DNA of 64,000 nt from Chryseobacterium gleum. Lineage in GTDB: Bacteria > Bacteroidota > Bacteroidia > Flavobacteriales_D > Crocinitomicaceae. The notes below the pieces were generated by a model. It was given only the letters and a program-made list of their open reading frames with translations. It did not search any database and was not told where the DNA came from. Positions 55,013-64,000 of the stretch are shown here, piece after piece. Numbering within the stretch: the stretch's first letter is position 1; every line of letters begins with the position of its first letter. A program made the translations under genes and the position numbers. The stretch covers positions 1 to 64,000 of the forward strand of contig CAMAXI010000006.1 in the NCBI GenBank assembly GCA_945862165.1. Direction: 5' to 3'.

Positions 55013-55732
55013 ATGAAAAGAAGAATCTATTTACTAGCAACAAGTATGCTTATAGTTGTAGGAATAATGAGTTGCACCAAAGAAGAGGTAGCAACTAGTA
55101 ATCCAGAATACGGAACCATGACAGATATTCAAGGTAACACCTATAAAACGGTAAAAATTGGTAATCAATGGTGGATGGCGGAAAACTTAAAGGTTACCGT
55201 TTTCAATGATAAAACACCTATAAACGCTATTGCAGAAAATGCAGCAGACTCCATTTGGGAAAACACAAGCAAAGCTGCATACTGTATCTATGATACAACT
55301 TTAGGAGCACTTTATAATTGGAATGTTATTAACAATATAAAAATAGTAGCTCCAAAGGGATGGCACATACCAAGTGATGACGAATGGAAAACATTGGAAA
55401 AAACTCTAGGCATGGAAACTGCTGAATTAGATAAAACAGCGTGGAGAGGAAAAGAAGAAGCGGATAAATTATTAGCAAAATATAAAGCGCCTACCGAAAG
55501 TGAATTAGATGCATTCGGCACCAATGAAAGCGGATTTAACGCATTATTTGCTGGATGCCGATTGTTTAGTGGGGCAATTAATCAAGAAAAAAATACGGCA
55601 TTCTGGTGGACATCTACCCCTTCCACTGGAAACGAAGCTTGGTATCGCTATATCGATGCAAAACAAAAGAAAATATTTCGTCAACACACGTATACAAACT
55701 ATGGTTTTAGTATTCGTTGTATCAAAGATTAA
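55013..55732 (+). CDS. FISUMP-domain lipoprotein
   Basis: A 239-residue lipoprotein with lipobox Cys at residue 21 (VVGIMSC). The fibrobacter succinogenes major paralogous (FISUMP) domain occupies the rest: DIQGNTYKTVKIGNQWWMAE, GALYNWNVI, PKGWHIPSDDEWKTLEKTLG, GCRLFSG, WWTSTPS and YGFSIRCIKD. Such domains are outer-membrane lipoproteins of unclear biochemical function. It is in the middle of the operon-like run and would sit next to the TonB receptor and the barrel protein. Confidence 0.9.
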   Translation: MKRRIYLLATSMLIVVGIMSCTKEEVATSNPEYGTMTDIQGNTYKTVKIGNQWWMAENLKVTVFNDKTPINAIAENAADSIWENTSKAAYCIYDTTLGALYNWNVINNIKIVAPKGWHIPSDDEWKTLEKTLGMETAELDKTAWRGKEEADKLLAKYKAPTESELDAFGTNESGFNALFAGCRLFSGAINQEKNTAFWWTSTPSTGNEAWYRYIDAKQKKIFRQHTYTNYGFSIRCIKD

Positions 55733-55749
55733 TTTAAATCACTCTTAAA

Positions 55750-56436
55750 ATGAAACTAGTATACAGTATATTTATTTGCTTGTTCAGTATTGCACTTCAA
55801 GCTCAAGACAGTATTCAAACAGATACAACTAAATGGAAGAAACACCAAATAGGTTTTACATATTCTCCGGATTATAATTTTCGCTTTTTACAAGCAGATG
55901 CAAATACTACATGGATAAAAAACATTGCAGATTCAATGGAAGTACCAAAGTTTGGTTATAGTATGGGAATAAATTATGCACTTAAACTTGGAGAAAAAAC
56001 GACATTAAACACTGGTGTAATCTTTAGCGATAATGGAGAAAAAACAAAAAACAATGTAGAGCTTCAAACCGTAAACTATACTAACCATTACTATTTTGTA
56101 AGTGTTCCACTACGAATAGATTATACAGTATATTCAAAAAAAGTAGCTATTTACACAACACTCGGTATAACAAATAATTTCTTTATAAACCATCGAACAG
56201 TAATGTATGAGGATGGAAAGAAAGACGCTATAGAATTCAATAATCAAAAGGATTTAATGGCTTACAACATTGGAGGAATTGCAGGCTTCGGAATGAATGC
56301 TAAATTATCCGATAATTGGATTTTTAAATTAGAGGTCCTTTATAAGCAATCGATTACACCTGTAAATAATGATCCAGTTAAAAAATGGTTATACGCAGTA
56401 GGTCCAAATTTTGGTTTGTATTATAGTTTCAACTAA
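55750..56436 (+). CDS. Outer-membrane beta-barrel protein (PorT-like)
   Basis: A 228-residue protein with a signal peptide ending ALQAQ and alternating beta strands with aromatic girdles (IGFTYSPDYNFRFL, YYFVSVPLRIDYTVYS, VGPNFGLYYSFN). This resembles the small 8-strand outer-membrane barrels common in Bacteroidota. It is the last gene of the unit from 47543. Specific function unknown. Confidence 0.8.
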   Translation: MKLVYSIFICLFSIALQAQDSIQTDTTKWKKHQIGFTYSPDYNFRFLQADANTTWIKNIADSMEVPKFGYSMGINYALKLGEKTTLNTGVIFSDNGEKTKNNVELQTVNYTNHYYFVSVPLRIDYTVYSKKVAIYTTLGITNNFFINHRTVMYEDGKKDAIEFNNQKDLMAYNIGGIAGFGMNAKLSDNWIFKLEVLYKQSITPVNNDPVKKWLYAVGPNFGLYYSFN

Positions 56437-56589
56437 AAAATCATTTTACTGCCATTAACGCAGTGTTAACTTAAAAAAAACAAAAAACAGGCGCGCCACA
56501 CAAATTGATATTTTTTAGATAATAAATACGTCACATCCTTGTTGTATTTCCTTCGCAAATTTGAATAGTTATAAAAAACTTAATTCAAA

Positions 56590-59001
56590 ATGTCGAATAT
56601 GAAAAAAACTACTAAAAAAATATTTCTTGGACTTGGTCTGTCTCTGTTAGGAACAGTTGTACAAGCGCAAGATGGATTAGAAAAAATCATTGTAGAAAAG
56701 TATTACATTGCTACAAAAGCAGACTCCGATGGATCAAAAGGTACTTTACCTGTAGGGTCAGTTACCTACCGTGTGTATGCAGACATGTTGCCTGGTTACA
56801 AGTTTCAAGCTTTATACGGAAATTCAGACCACGCTTTAAAAGTGAACACGAGCACAACCTTTTTTAACAACGAAGATAGAGGGGCAACTACTGCAAACGC
56901 TATCGCCAGTGCGCAACTAAAAAACAATACGGTTGCTTTGGATTCCTGGTTTAGTGTAGGTGCATCTGCTGCTGGTCAATTTGGAGTGTTAAAATCGGAA
57001 GATAATGGTGCGGCAAATTTAATCACATTAAATTCCTTATTGAAAAACAATATTTCGAAATTAGGAATTCCCTTAACTACGCAAGATGGAAACCAAGCAG
57101 GAACTCCAGAAGCTGTAACATTGGTTGGATTAACAACGGAATTAGATGTTTTTGATGCTGTAAGTCAAGCTGGAAATTCATTTGTCACATCCGACGGTGC
57201 TATATCTGCTTTAAATGGTGCTACTGGACCAAATGCTGAAAATCGTATATTATTAGGTCAATTTACAACGGATGGTATTTTTAGTTTTGAATTGAACATT
57301 CAAATAGGTACACCTACTCCAGGGGTTTCACAAAAATATGTAGTTTCTAATCCAATTAATGGAGAAAAAACAATTGCATCTTTAAAATATGAAACAAATG
57401 AATTACCAAGTGTAAGCATTACTTCTCCTGCTAATAATACAACATTCTTAACGGGTGCTATTGCTAATATCAATGCTTCAGCAAATGATTTAGATGGAAC
57501 TATTACACAAGTTGAATTTTTTGTTGACGGAACTTCTATTGGAATAGATAATAGTGCGCCATATGAAAATGCATACACTACAACAACAGGTGCGCATATT
57601 TTAACTGCAGTAGCAAAAGACAACAAAGGAGATAGTACTATCTCTGAAGCTGTTAACATCTTAGTAAGCGATAACATTGCGCCTACAATATCTGTAGAAG
57701 TAGTCCCAACAGCAATAACTGGAGATATGATTGCTATAAAAGCTAACGCAAATGATAGTGATGGTACAGTTGCATCCGTAGAATTTTTCGTGGACAATGT
57801 ATCCATCGGAAAAGATAATTCAATGCCATTCTCCTTAAATTGGAACGCTACTTTAGGAACACATACTATTAAAGCAGTTGCAACCGATAATAAAGGATTA
57901 ACAGGTACTTCGAAAGACTCAACGATTGTCGTAAAAAATAACGAAGCGCCAACAGTTATGGTAAGTAATCCAGCAAATGCAATTACAGGAGATTTCGTGA
58001 CAATTACTGCTACTGCACAAGATATAGACGGTTCGATAAGCAGTGTTGAGTTTTTCGTAAACAATATCTCTATCGGTTCAGATGCTACTAGTCCTTATAG
58101 TATACAATACAAAACAATAAAAGGGAAACACAAAATAAAAGCAATCGCAACCGATAACATGGGTTTAAAAGGAACGTCCAAAGAAGATTCAATCCTTGTA
58201 GAAAACAATCAATTTCCAATAGTTACCATTAATTCACCTAAAACCGCTATTTCGGGGGATGAAGTAACATTTACTGCATCTGCAGAGGACAAGGATGGAA
58301 CCATTGCACAAGTAGAGTTTTTTGTAGACAACGCATCGATCGGAATTGTTGCGAATGCACCATATTCTATAAAATGGGTAACTACATCAGGTAATCATAA
58401 GGTAAAAGCAATTGCAACAGACAATCGAGGTTTTACAGGTTCTTCGGCAGATTCAACACTAAATGTTATTGACAACATTGCACCAACCGTAGAACTAATT
58501 GTAGACTCAACTGCAAAAGTAGATGCACAAGTAACAATAACTGCTACTGCTAGTGATATAGATGGTACTATCACTAAAGTCGAATTCTATGTGGACAATA
58601 TATTAATTGCCACTAATTCAAATGCCCCATATACTACATCATGGAAAGCAATAACTGGTAGTCATACTGTAAAAGTAATTGCTACGGATAACCGAGGTTT
58701 AACATCCACTAAAACAAAAAATATTATGGTAAAAGATAATAATGCAGCGCTAAAAAATATAGCTGAAAACATCCAAACATTAGTTTATCCAAATCCTGCA
58801 AGTAAAGAACTTTCAATTATTGCAAGTGAAAATGCACAGATTTCGTTAACGGATATATCCGGTAAAACAATCATAGCACCAACAGAGATTTATGCAAATA
58901 CAACCCATACCATGCACTTACAAAATGTATCTGCAGGTGTTTATTTAGTGAAGATTGAAACTCCAACAGCGAGTAAAACAGAAAGAGTGATAATTCAATA
59001 A
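56590..59001 (+). CDS. VEKYYI-domain protein with five Ig-like repeats and T9SS sorting domain
   Basis: An 803-residue surface protein. Signal peptide to residue 26 (VVQAQ); the start may also be the Met at codon 4. VEKYYI domain about 27-270, close to that of 48389-50560. Five Ig-like domains start at LPSVSITSPA, APTISVEVVP, APTVMVSNPA, FPIVTINSPK and APTVELIVDS. A type IX sorting domain forms the C-terminus (LVYPNPASKELS, AGVYLVKIETPTAS). It is separated from the upstream operon by about 150 bases and ends in its own terminator, so it is a separate transcription unit. Confidence 0.82.
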   Translation: MSNMKKTTKKIFLGLGLSLLGTVVQAQDGLEKIIVEKYYIATKADSDGSKGTLPVGSVTYRVYADMLPGYKFQALYGNSDHALKVNTSTTFFNNEDRGATTANAIASAQLKNNTVALDSWFSVGASAAGQFGVLKSEDNGAANLITLNSLLKNNISKLGIPLTTQDGNQAGTPEAVTLVGLTTELDVFDAVSQAGNSFVTSDGAISALNGATGPNAENRILLGQFTTDGIFSFELNIQIGTPTPGVSQKYVVSNPINGEKTIASLKYETNELPSVSITSPANNTTFLTGAIANINASANDLDGTITQVEFFVDGTSIGIDNSAPYENAYTTTTGAHILTAVAKDNKGDSTISEAVNILVSDNIAPTISVEVVPTAITGDMIAIKANANDSDGTVASVEFFVDNVSIGKDNSMPFSLNWNATLGTHTIKAVATDNKGLTGTSKDSTIVVKNNEAPTVMVSNPANAITGDFVTITATAQDIDGSISSVEFFVNNISIGSDATSPYSIQYKTIKGKHKIKAIATDNMGLKGTSKEDSILVENNQFPIVTINSPKTAISGDEVTFTASAEDKDGTIAQVEFFVDNASIGIVANAPYSIKWVTTSGNHKVKAIATDNRGFTGSSADSTLNVIDNIAPTVELIVDSTAKVDAQVTITATASDIDGTITKVEFYVDNILIATNSNAPYTTSWKAITGSHTVKVIATDNRGLTSTKTKNIMVKDNNAALKNIAENIQTLVYPNPASKELSIIASENAQISLTDISGKTIIAPTEIYANTTHTMHLQNVSAGVYLVKIETPTASKTERVIIQ

Positions 59002-59023
59002 ATAAAAAGTAACTCATAAATAT

Positions 59024-59053
59024 AGCCGTAACATTATGTTACGGCTTTTTTTA
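59024..59053 (+). terminator. Intrinsic terminator after the five-Ig protein gene
   Basis: Perfect 10-base stem AGCCGTAACA (59024-59033) with TGTTACGGCT (59037-59046), a 3-base loop, and a run of T. Confidence 0.92.
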
Positions 59054-59353
59054 TGCGAAATTGTTTAAATAAGAAGAGGCTTACCTTGAATCGAAATTAA
59101 ATAATAACACAAATAAATCTAGCTACCAAACAATTAAAGAAAACTAAAAAAAGCAATATTAAGCAAACATTAATTTATTGTTGAAAAAATAGGTTGATTC
59201 TTTATTTTGAGCTTCATTTTTTAACACGCAACACTAAAATACTTATTTTATTAATAACAGTATTTATATCAATACACAAGCAAAAGCGAACGAAATTTGA
59301 CATGAAAATTGAGTGCGGGTTGTACTCAGTAAAATTTTTAAAAAAATTAAAAA
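59054..59353. other. Gene-free leader region of a highly expressed surface gene
   Basis: No open frame is convincing. About 160-185 bases upstream of the next gene there is a TTG, an 18-base gap, and TTATTTTG, which roughly fits a Bacteroidota promoter with one mismatch. The transcript would then have a long 5' leader. I see no riboswitch fold that I can name. Confidence 0.35.
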
Positions 59354-61060
59354 ATGAAAAAGAAATTACAAATTTCAAAAATGATCGCTTCTGCAGCATT
59401 AGCTGTAGCTGCTGTCACGCCTTCTTTTGGGCAATCAAACTTAGGTGCTGCATGTGGATGTCCAGCTGTAGCTTCTAGAACAACTGTATTGCTTTCTTCC
59501 TTACCAGGATTTAGTGCAATAAACGGTACGTATGGTGGTGAATTAACTAATGGTGCTGTTCTTACGTGTGATAATAATTACATCATTGACCAAAAAATCT
59601 ACATTCCTTCTGGAAAAACAATTTCTATTGCTCCAGGAACAGTATTGAAAGGTCGTGCTACAGCAGATGGTGCAACTCCAGGTACTCCAGATCCTGCTAA
59701 AGCAACTGCATTAGTTATCGAAAGAGGTGGAAAAATAATGGCGGATGGTGCTGCAGATTGTCAAATCGTATTTACAGCAGAAGCAGATCCAATGGACGGA
59801 ACGTATGCAGTTTCAAATATCGGTAAATGGGGTGGTATAGTACTTTTAGGGAAAGCTACTAACAACTTGACATTATCAGGTAATGGTCCTTTCGTAGCAG
59901 GTGGATCTGGTAAATTAGCTGTTGCAAATGGTTTAGGAACAATTGAAGGTTTTGCTACTTCTAATACCCAAGATCAATATGGAGTTAACTTAACTGCTGG
60001 TGAATCATTTGACGACAATGATAACTCAGGTATCTTACGTTACGTTTCTGTTCGTCACTCTGGTGCAATTTTAGCAGTTGGTGCTGAGATCAACGGAATC
60101 ACATTGGGTTCTGTAGGAAGAGGTACTACGTTGGAACACATCGAAATCGTTTCTTGTGCAGATGATAACGTAGAATTCTTTGGTGGTACAGCAAACATTA
60201 AATACTTATCTACAATATTCGGAAATGACGATATGGTTGACTTCGATTTAGGTTGGTCTGGTAAAGCACAATTTATTTTCGGAATGAAATCAGATCTTAC
60301 TTCTAGCCCTGATTCAGATAACGGATTTGAAGCAGATTCAGATGATAACAAAACAAACAATAACCCTAAATCTATCCCTGTTTTCTATAACGTTACTATG
60401 ATTGGTAATGCTAAAACAACTAAAACATCTGATAATACAGGAATGTTTGCAATCGCAGCAAAAGAATTAACTGGTGGTGAATTCTATAACTCTGTTTTTG
60501 CAAACTTCATGAATGGTTTTAACACAGTAAAATCAGTTGGTACTCGTACAGGAGGTTCTGAATCTTACCATAACTGGTCATCAACAGCTGGAAACGGAAC
60601 AGCTATCTTAAAAGTTAAATGTAACACATTTGTTGGTGTAACTAACCCATTAACTGTAGGTGGTTCTGCAGCTAACGTTCTTCAAATTGATACTGATCAA
60701 TTTGCTGCTGACGGTAACGTAATCGTAGCTGGAAATACCTTGCCTGGTTTTGATTATGCTTATACAATCAATACTACAACCAATGCAATTACTGTTAAAA
60801 ACGACGTAACTCCAAATCCAGCTTTATCCGTTGCTAGTTGTCCAACTGCACCAATAGATGGTTTCTACAGAACTGCTAACTACAGAGGTGCTTTTTCTCC
60901 TAATGCGAACGAAAACTGGTTATCTGACTGGTCTTACTCTCACATGTTAGGTGCTACTAAAGGTCTTGCTGCATGTCCTACGGATATCAACGCAGATGGT
61001 GTTACTAACGTAAATGACTTCTTACAATTATCTTCTTCTTTCGGAACTAGTTGTAACTAA
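59354..61060 (+). CDS. Secreted beta-helix protein with dockerin-like C-terminus
   Basis: A 568-residue exported protein with signal sequence to about residue 27 (VTPSFGQ). The body is a parallel beta-helix related to the double protein at 44310-47267 (SIAPGTVLKGRA, FFGGTANIKYLSTIFGNDD, GFEADSDDN). It ends in a single EF-hand-like dockerin segment (DINADGVTNVNDFLQLSSSF) directly before the stop, without an additional sorting domain. Codons are strikingly uniform (AAC, TTC, GGT, GCT, GTT), unlike genes upstream, suggesting strong expression. It forms a unit with the next gene. How it reaches the surface is unclear. Confidence 0.8.
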   Translation: MKKKLQISKMIASAALAVAAVTPSFGQSNLGAACGCPAVASRTTVLLSSLPGFSAINGTYGGELTNGAVLTCDNNYIIDQKIYIPSGKTISIAPGTVLKGRATADGATPGTPDPAKATALVIERGGKIMADGAADCQIVFTAEADPMDGTYAVSNIGKWGGIVLLGKATNNLTLSGNGPFVAGGSGKLAVANGLGTIEGFATSNTQDQYGVNLTAGESFDDNDNSGILRYVSVRHSGAILAVGAEINGITLGSVGRGTTLEHIEIVSCADDNVEFFGGTANIKYLSTIFGNDDMVDFDLGWSGKAQFIFGMKSDLTSSPDSDNGFEADSDDNKTNNNPKSIPVFYNVTMIGNAKTTKTSDNTGMFAIAAKELTGGEFYNSVFANFMNGFNTVKSVGTRTGGSESYHNWSSTAGNGTAILKVKCNTFVGVTNPLTVGGSAANVLQIDTDQFAADGNVIVAGNTLPGFDYAYTINTTTNAITVKNDVTPNPALSVASCPTAPIDGFYRTANYRGAFSPNANENWLSDWSYSHMLGATKGLAACPTDINADGVTNVNDFLQLSSSFGTSCN

Positions 61061-61070
61061 AAAAATCAAT

Positions 61071-61097
61071 ACAGAGTCCTAAAATTTAGGACTCTGT
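61071..61097 (+). terminator. 27-bp perfect hairpin between two highly expressed genes
   Basis: The arm ACAGAGTCCTAAA (61071-61083) pairs perfectly with 61085-61097 around one base. The T-tract after it is short, so it may be a partial terminator or an mRNA-stabilising hairpin at the end of the upstream gene. Confidence 0.65.
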
Positions 61098-61119
61098 TCA
61101 TTTTAAAAACAAAATAAAA

Positions 61120-64000
61120 ATGGAAACAAAAAGACAAAAAAGAAGAATTGCTAAAAAAATCTTAATGAGCTTAAGCTTAGCTTTATTAGGAGGTGGTTTT
61201 GCACAAGCGCAAAACGGTTTAGAAAATATCGTAGTTGAAAAATACTACATCGCGGATGCTGCAGATGCTGCTGGTTCTACCGGTGTACTTCCAGTAGGAT
61301 CCGTAACGTACCGTGTTTATGCAGATATGTTACCTGGATACAAATTCCAAGCATTATATGGTAACGCTGCTCACCCATTAAAAGTTTCTACTTCTACTTC
61401 TTTCTTCAACAATGAAGATCGTGGAGCTACAACAGCAAATGCTATCGCAAGTTCATTTTTAAAAAGCAATACAGTTGCACTTGACTCTTGGTTCTCTGTA
61501 GGTGCTTCTGCAACAGGACAATTTGGTGTATTGAAAACAGATGATAACGGTGCTGCCAATTTATTGACATTATCTTCTATCTTAAACAACACTAATGCTT
61601 TAATTGGTACTGGATTAAAAACACAAGATGGTAACATCGCTGGTTCTCCAGAGGCTGTTACTTTCGTAGGTTTTGACCCAACAGGAGGTTTATTTGATGC
61701 AACAAGTCAATCAGGTAACTCTTTAATCATTACAGATGGTGCTATCTCTGCATTAAATGGTGCAACTGGACCAACTGCTGCAAACAGAATATTACTAGGT
61801 CAGTTTACAACAGATGGTGTTTTCCGTTTTGAATTAAACATCCAAATTGGTACGCCAACTCCTGGTGTTTCTCAAAAATATGTAGCATCTAACGCTGCTG
61901 CTGGTGAAACAGTTTTAGAGTCATTAACTTTAGCTCCAAACAATCCTCCAACAGTAAGTGTAACATCTCCTGCTAACGGTGCTGCTATCATCACTGGTAC
62001 TGCAACTACATTGACAGCTTCTGCTGCAGACGTTGACGGAACAGTAACGCAAGTTGAATTCTTCGTAGACGGTGTTTCTGTTGGTGTTGATAACGCTTCT
62101 CCATTTACAGCTAACTATACTGCTGTTGCTGGTAACCATAACGTAACAGCTGTTGCTACAGATAACAAAGGAGATAACACAACTTCTTCTGCTGTTGCTA
62201 TCACGGTTGCTAACAACCAAGCTCCTACAGTTACTGTTGCTGGTTCTAACGGTATCGTTGGAGATGTAATCACATTAACTTCTACAGCTTCTGATGTTGA
62301 TGGTTCAGTTGCACAAGTTGAGTTCTTCGTAGATAACGTTTCTGTTGGTGTTGATAATACAGCTCCTTACTCTGTAAACTGGACTTCATCTTTAGGTGTT
62401 CGTGCTATCAAAGCAGTTGCTACAGATAACTTAGGTTTAACTGGAACTTCAACTACACCAAACATTACAATTGCTGCTAACAATCCTCCATCAGCAATTA
62501 TCGCTTCTACCTCTCCTTCTATTGCAGGTTCAATCATCGCTCCTACAGTTATCACAATCAACGCTACTGCAACAGATTCTGATGGTACTGTAACTGGTGT
62601 TGAATTCTTAATCAATGGTACAGTAGTTGGTACAGATAATACTGCTCCATATTCTTACGATTGGACAAGTACACCTGGAAATAAATCATTAACTGTTAGA
62701 TCTACAGATAACAAAGGTGCAGTAACTACTTCAGCTGCTCAAACTTTCTCTGTTGCAGATCCAAACGCACTTCCTTATGAAGTTGTAACGGTAAGTCAAA
62801 AATGTAATCTTCCAACATTCAACATCGCTGTTGCTGCTGCTGCTACAAACACAGTAGACAACGTGATTGGTTATGATATGGTTGTTGCTTATGACAAAAC
62901 AAGAGTTACACCAACAGGAAATATTACTGTAAACAATGAATTGATTAACCCAGCATTCGTTCAAACTTCAAACGCTATCAACGCTGTAGCTGGAACAATG
63001 AACATTTCTGTTTACTTCAAAGCGAATGCTCCTGCTAACACTAAATTTGCTGGTATCGGTAAAATCATTACTGTAGAATTTAACAAAACAGCAAACTTTG
63101 CTTCTGTGGATACAGCAGTAATATCTTCTTCTTTCTTACAAGAGTCTTACATAGGTGGTGTTTCTACAAAAGCTGTATCTGCTGGTAAAGCAATTACATT
63201 TAAAGATTTCAACTTCCCAATGGCATTAAGATTCTGGGGAGACAATACACCAATCAAATTTGACGCGAGTCGTCCAAATGATTACTTAGCTACTTCTGTA
63301 TTTGGTGCAGATGTAACTACTGGTATTCAAAATGGTAACAACTTAGAAGTTAAAGCGAATATCGATGGTAACATGACATACGACTTAAACAATGGTTTAG
63401 GTATTCGTATCGTAAGAGATATCGCTAATACATCGGATGTATTTGACGTAGTAAACGCAGGTGACGTTAACATCATTAACTCTATCTTGTTAAATGATGT
63501 AGCGGTAACTCCTACAGTTTATCAAATGATTGCAGCGGATGTTAACATTGATGGTGTTATTTCTGCGGGAGATATCTCTCAAATCAGACAAAGAGGTGCT
63601 TTAAGCATTGGTGAATTTAGACAAGCTTGGAACTATTCTAATGCTGGTGTTTCTAATGGACAAGCTTCTAAAGACTGGACATTCGTTGACTCATTAAGAA
63701 TCAAAAACAATCCTGCTTACCAAATTTCAGCTACATATCCTTCTAATGATTTAGCTGGTGGTTTCTCTAAATCAAGAGTTCCTGTAACTCCTTTCTTCTT
63801 ACCTGCTACAGTTACTGATTTTGCTATCTGTCCAGATATCATAGCAGAAACTTACAAAGGTATCATGATGGGTGACGTTGATGGTAGTTATGCTAACTTC
63901 ACAAACAATGGTTTAGTGAAAAACTTAGATAACAAAATCGTATTTGACTTTGCTAACGTAACTGTTAATGGTTCTACTATTGAAGTTCCTGTTTCTATCG
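61120..64000 (+). CDS. VEKYYI-domain surface protein with Ig, cohesin-like and dockerin-like parts (incomplete at window end)
   Basis: The frame opens with ATG at 61120 and stays open to the window edge for 960 codons; the 3' end is missing. Signal peptide to about residue 30 (FAQAQ). VEKYYI domain about 31-270 (LENIVVEKYYIADA, GSVTYRVYADMLPGYKF). Three Ig-like domains start at PPTVSVTSPA, APTVTVAGSN and PPSAIIASTS. A cohesin-like beta domain is at about 547-663 (NVIGYDMVVAYDKTRVTPTG). Dockerin-like loops include ADVNIDGVISAGDISQI near 805-822 and GIMMGDVDGSYANF near 917. Codon use is as uniform as in the preceding gene, so it should be abundant. A T9SS sorting domain probably lies beyond the edge. 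Confidence 0.85.
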   Translation, partial: METKRQKRRIAKKILMSLSLALLGGGFAQAQNGLENIVVEKYYIADAADAAGSTGVLPVGSVTYRVYADMLPGYKFQALYGNAAHPLKVSTSTSFFNNEDRGATTANAIASSFLKSNTVALDSWFSVGASATGQFGVLKTDDNGAANLLTLSSILNNTNALIGTGLKTQDGNIAGSPEAVTFVGFDPTGGLFDATSQSGNSLIITDGAISALNGATGPTAANRILLGQFTTDGVFRFELNIQIGTPTPGVSQKYVASNAAAGETVLESLTLAPNNPPTVSVTSPANGAAIITGTATTLTASAADVDGTVTQVEFFVDGVSVGVDNASPFTANYTAVAGNHNVTAVATDNKGDNTTSSAVAITVANNQAPTVTVAGSNGIVGDVITLTSTASDVDGSVAQVEFFVDNVSVGVDNTAPYSVNWTSSLGVRAIKAVATDNLGLTGTSTTPNITIAANNPPSAIIASTSPSIAGSIIAPTVITINATATDSDGTVTGVEFLINGTVVGTDNTAPYSYDWTSTPGNKSLTVRSTDNKGAVTTSAAQTFSVADPNALPYEVVTVSQKCNLPTFNIAVAAAATNTVDNVIGYDMVVAYDKTRVTPTGNITVNNELINPAFVQTSNAINAVAGTMNISVYFKANAPANTKFAGIGKIITVEFNKTANFASVDTAVISSSFLQESYIGGVSTKAVSAGKAITFKDFNFPMALRFWGDNTPIKFDASRPNDYLATSVFGADVTTGIQNGNNLEVKANIDGNMTYDLNNGLGIRIVRDIANTSDVFDVVNAGDVNIINSILLNDVAVTPTVYQMIAADVNIDGVISAGDISQIRQRGALSIGEFRQAWNYSNAGVSNGQASKDWTFVDSLRIKNNPAYQISATYPSNDLAGGFSKSRVPVTPFFLPATVTDFAICPDIIAETYKGIMMGDVDGSYANFTNNGLVKNLDNKIVFDFANVTVNGSTIEVPVSI

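Noticed and set aside
41270-56436. Polysaccharide utilisation locus
   Set aside because: There are two TonB receptors but no SusD-type gene and no glycoside hydrolase or lyase in the window.
57300-58064. Long antisense frame inside the five-Ig protein gene
   Set aside because: Mirror of repetitive coding DNA with biased codons; no independent start context.
48389-62720. Repeated Ig units as a possible CRISPR-like or DNA repeat array
   Set aside because: The periodicity of about 270 bases is protein-level repetition of Ig-like domains with diverged DNA.
61371-62964. Antisense frames at the end of the window
   Set aside because: All lie opposite the large, incomplete VEKYYI-Ig-cohesin gene, whose plus-strand reading is clear from domain content.

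Overview
The window comes from a low-GC member of the Bacteroidota, most likely order Flavobacteriales. The evidence is three type IX secretion (T9SS) sorting domains of the PNP...NGIY type plus further variants, two large TonB-dependent receptors with carboxypeptidase-regulatory-like N-termini, a FISUMP lipoprotein, promoter elements of the TAnnTTTG kind, and a core gene set (rlmH, bcp, phr, queD, idi) typical of that group. No rRNA, tRNA or CRISPR array was seen.

Region 1 (1 to about 24,013) looks like a genomic island. A long run of minus-strand genes, many overlapping by 1 to 11 bases, holds a type I restriction-modification system (hsdM, hsdS, hsdR). Other defence modules lie between its parts: an RloC-like zinc-hook anticodon nuclease, an AbiH protein coupled to a coiled-coil partner, McrB-McrC, and an AbiE toxin-antitoxin pair with its own promoter and operator. 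A giant Hsp90-like ATPase/helicase fusion ends the run. Behind hsdM lie a wrecked GmrSD-type (DUF262/DUF1524) restriction gene, a small zinc-ribbon/membrane pair, and a tyrosine integrase. Next to the integrase is a fragment that resembles the 3' end of tmRNA (ssrA), which I read as the attachment site marking the right end of the island.

Region 2 (about 24,050 to 41,100) is ordinary chromosome. It has an SGNH-MBOAT-SGNH cassette for O-acetylation of an exported glycan, a TerD-like protein, a secreted serine hydrolase, an amidase, pdhB, rlmH and a cupin. Three short tandem SSB paralogues follow, beside a RAYT transposase with REP-like palindromes. The region ends with a minus-strand operon of a two-component system, idi, queD and photolyase, followed by bcp. 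A 31-bp dispersed repeat occurs here, once forming the 3' end of a gene.

Region 3 (41,270 to 64,000, all plus strand) is a cell-surface cluster. It contains two TonB-dependent receptors, two beta-helix proteins, a FISUMP lipoprotein, an outer-membrane barrel, and five secreted proteins sharing one N-terminal domain of about 250 residues (core motif VEKYYI) that I cannot assign to a named family. In three of these the domain is followed by Ig-like repeats, and in the last, cut by the window edge, also by cohesin-like and dockerin-like parts. The genes from 47,543 to 56,436 are spaced like one operon. The last two genes look codon-optimised and are probably abundant surface proteins.
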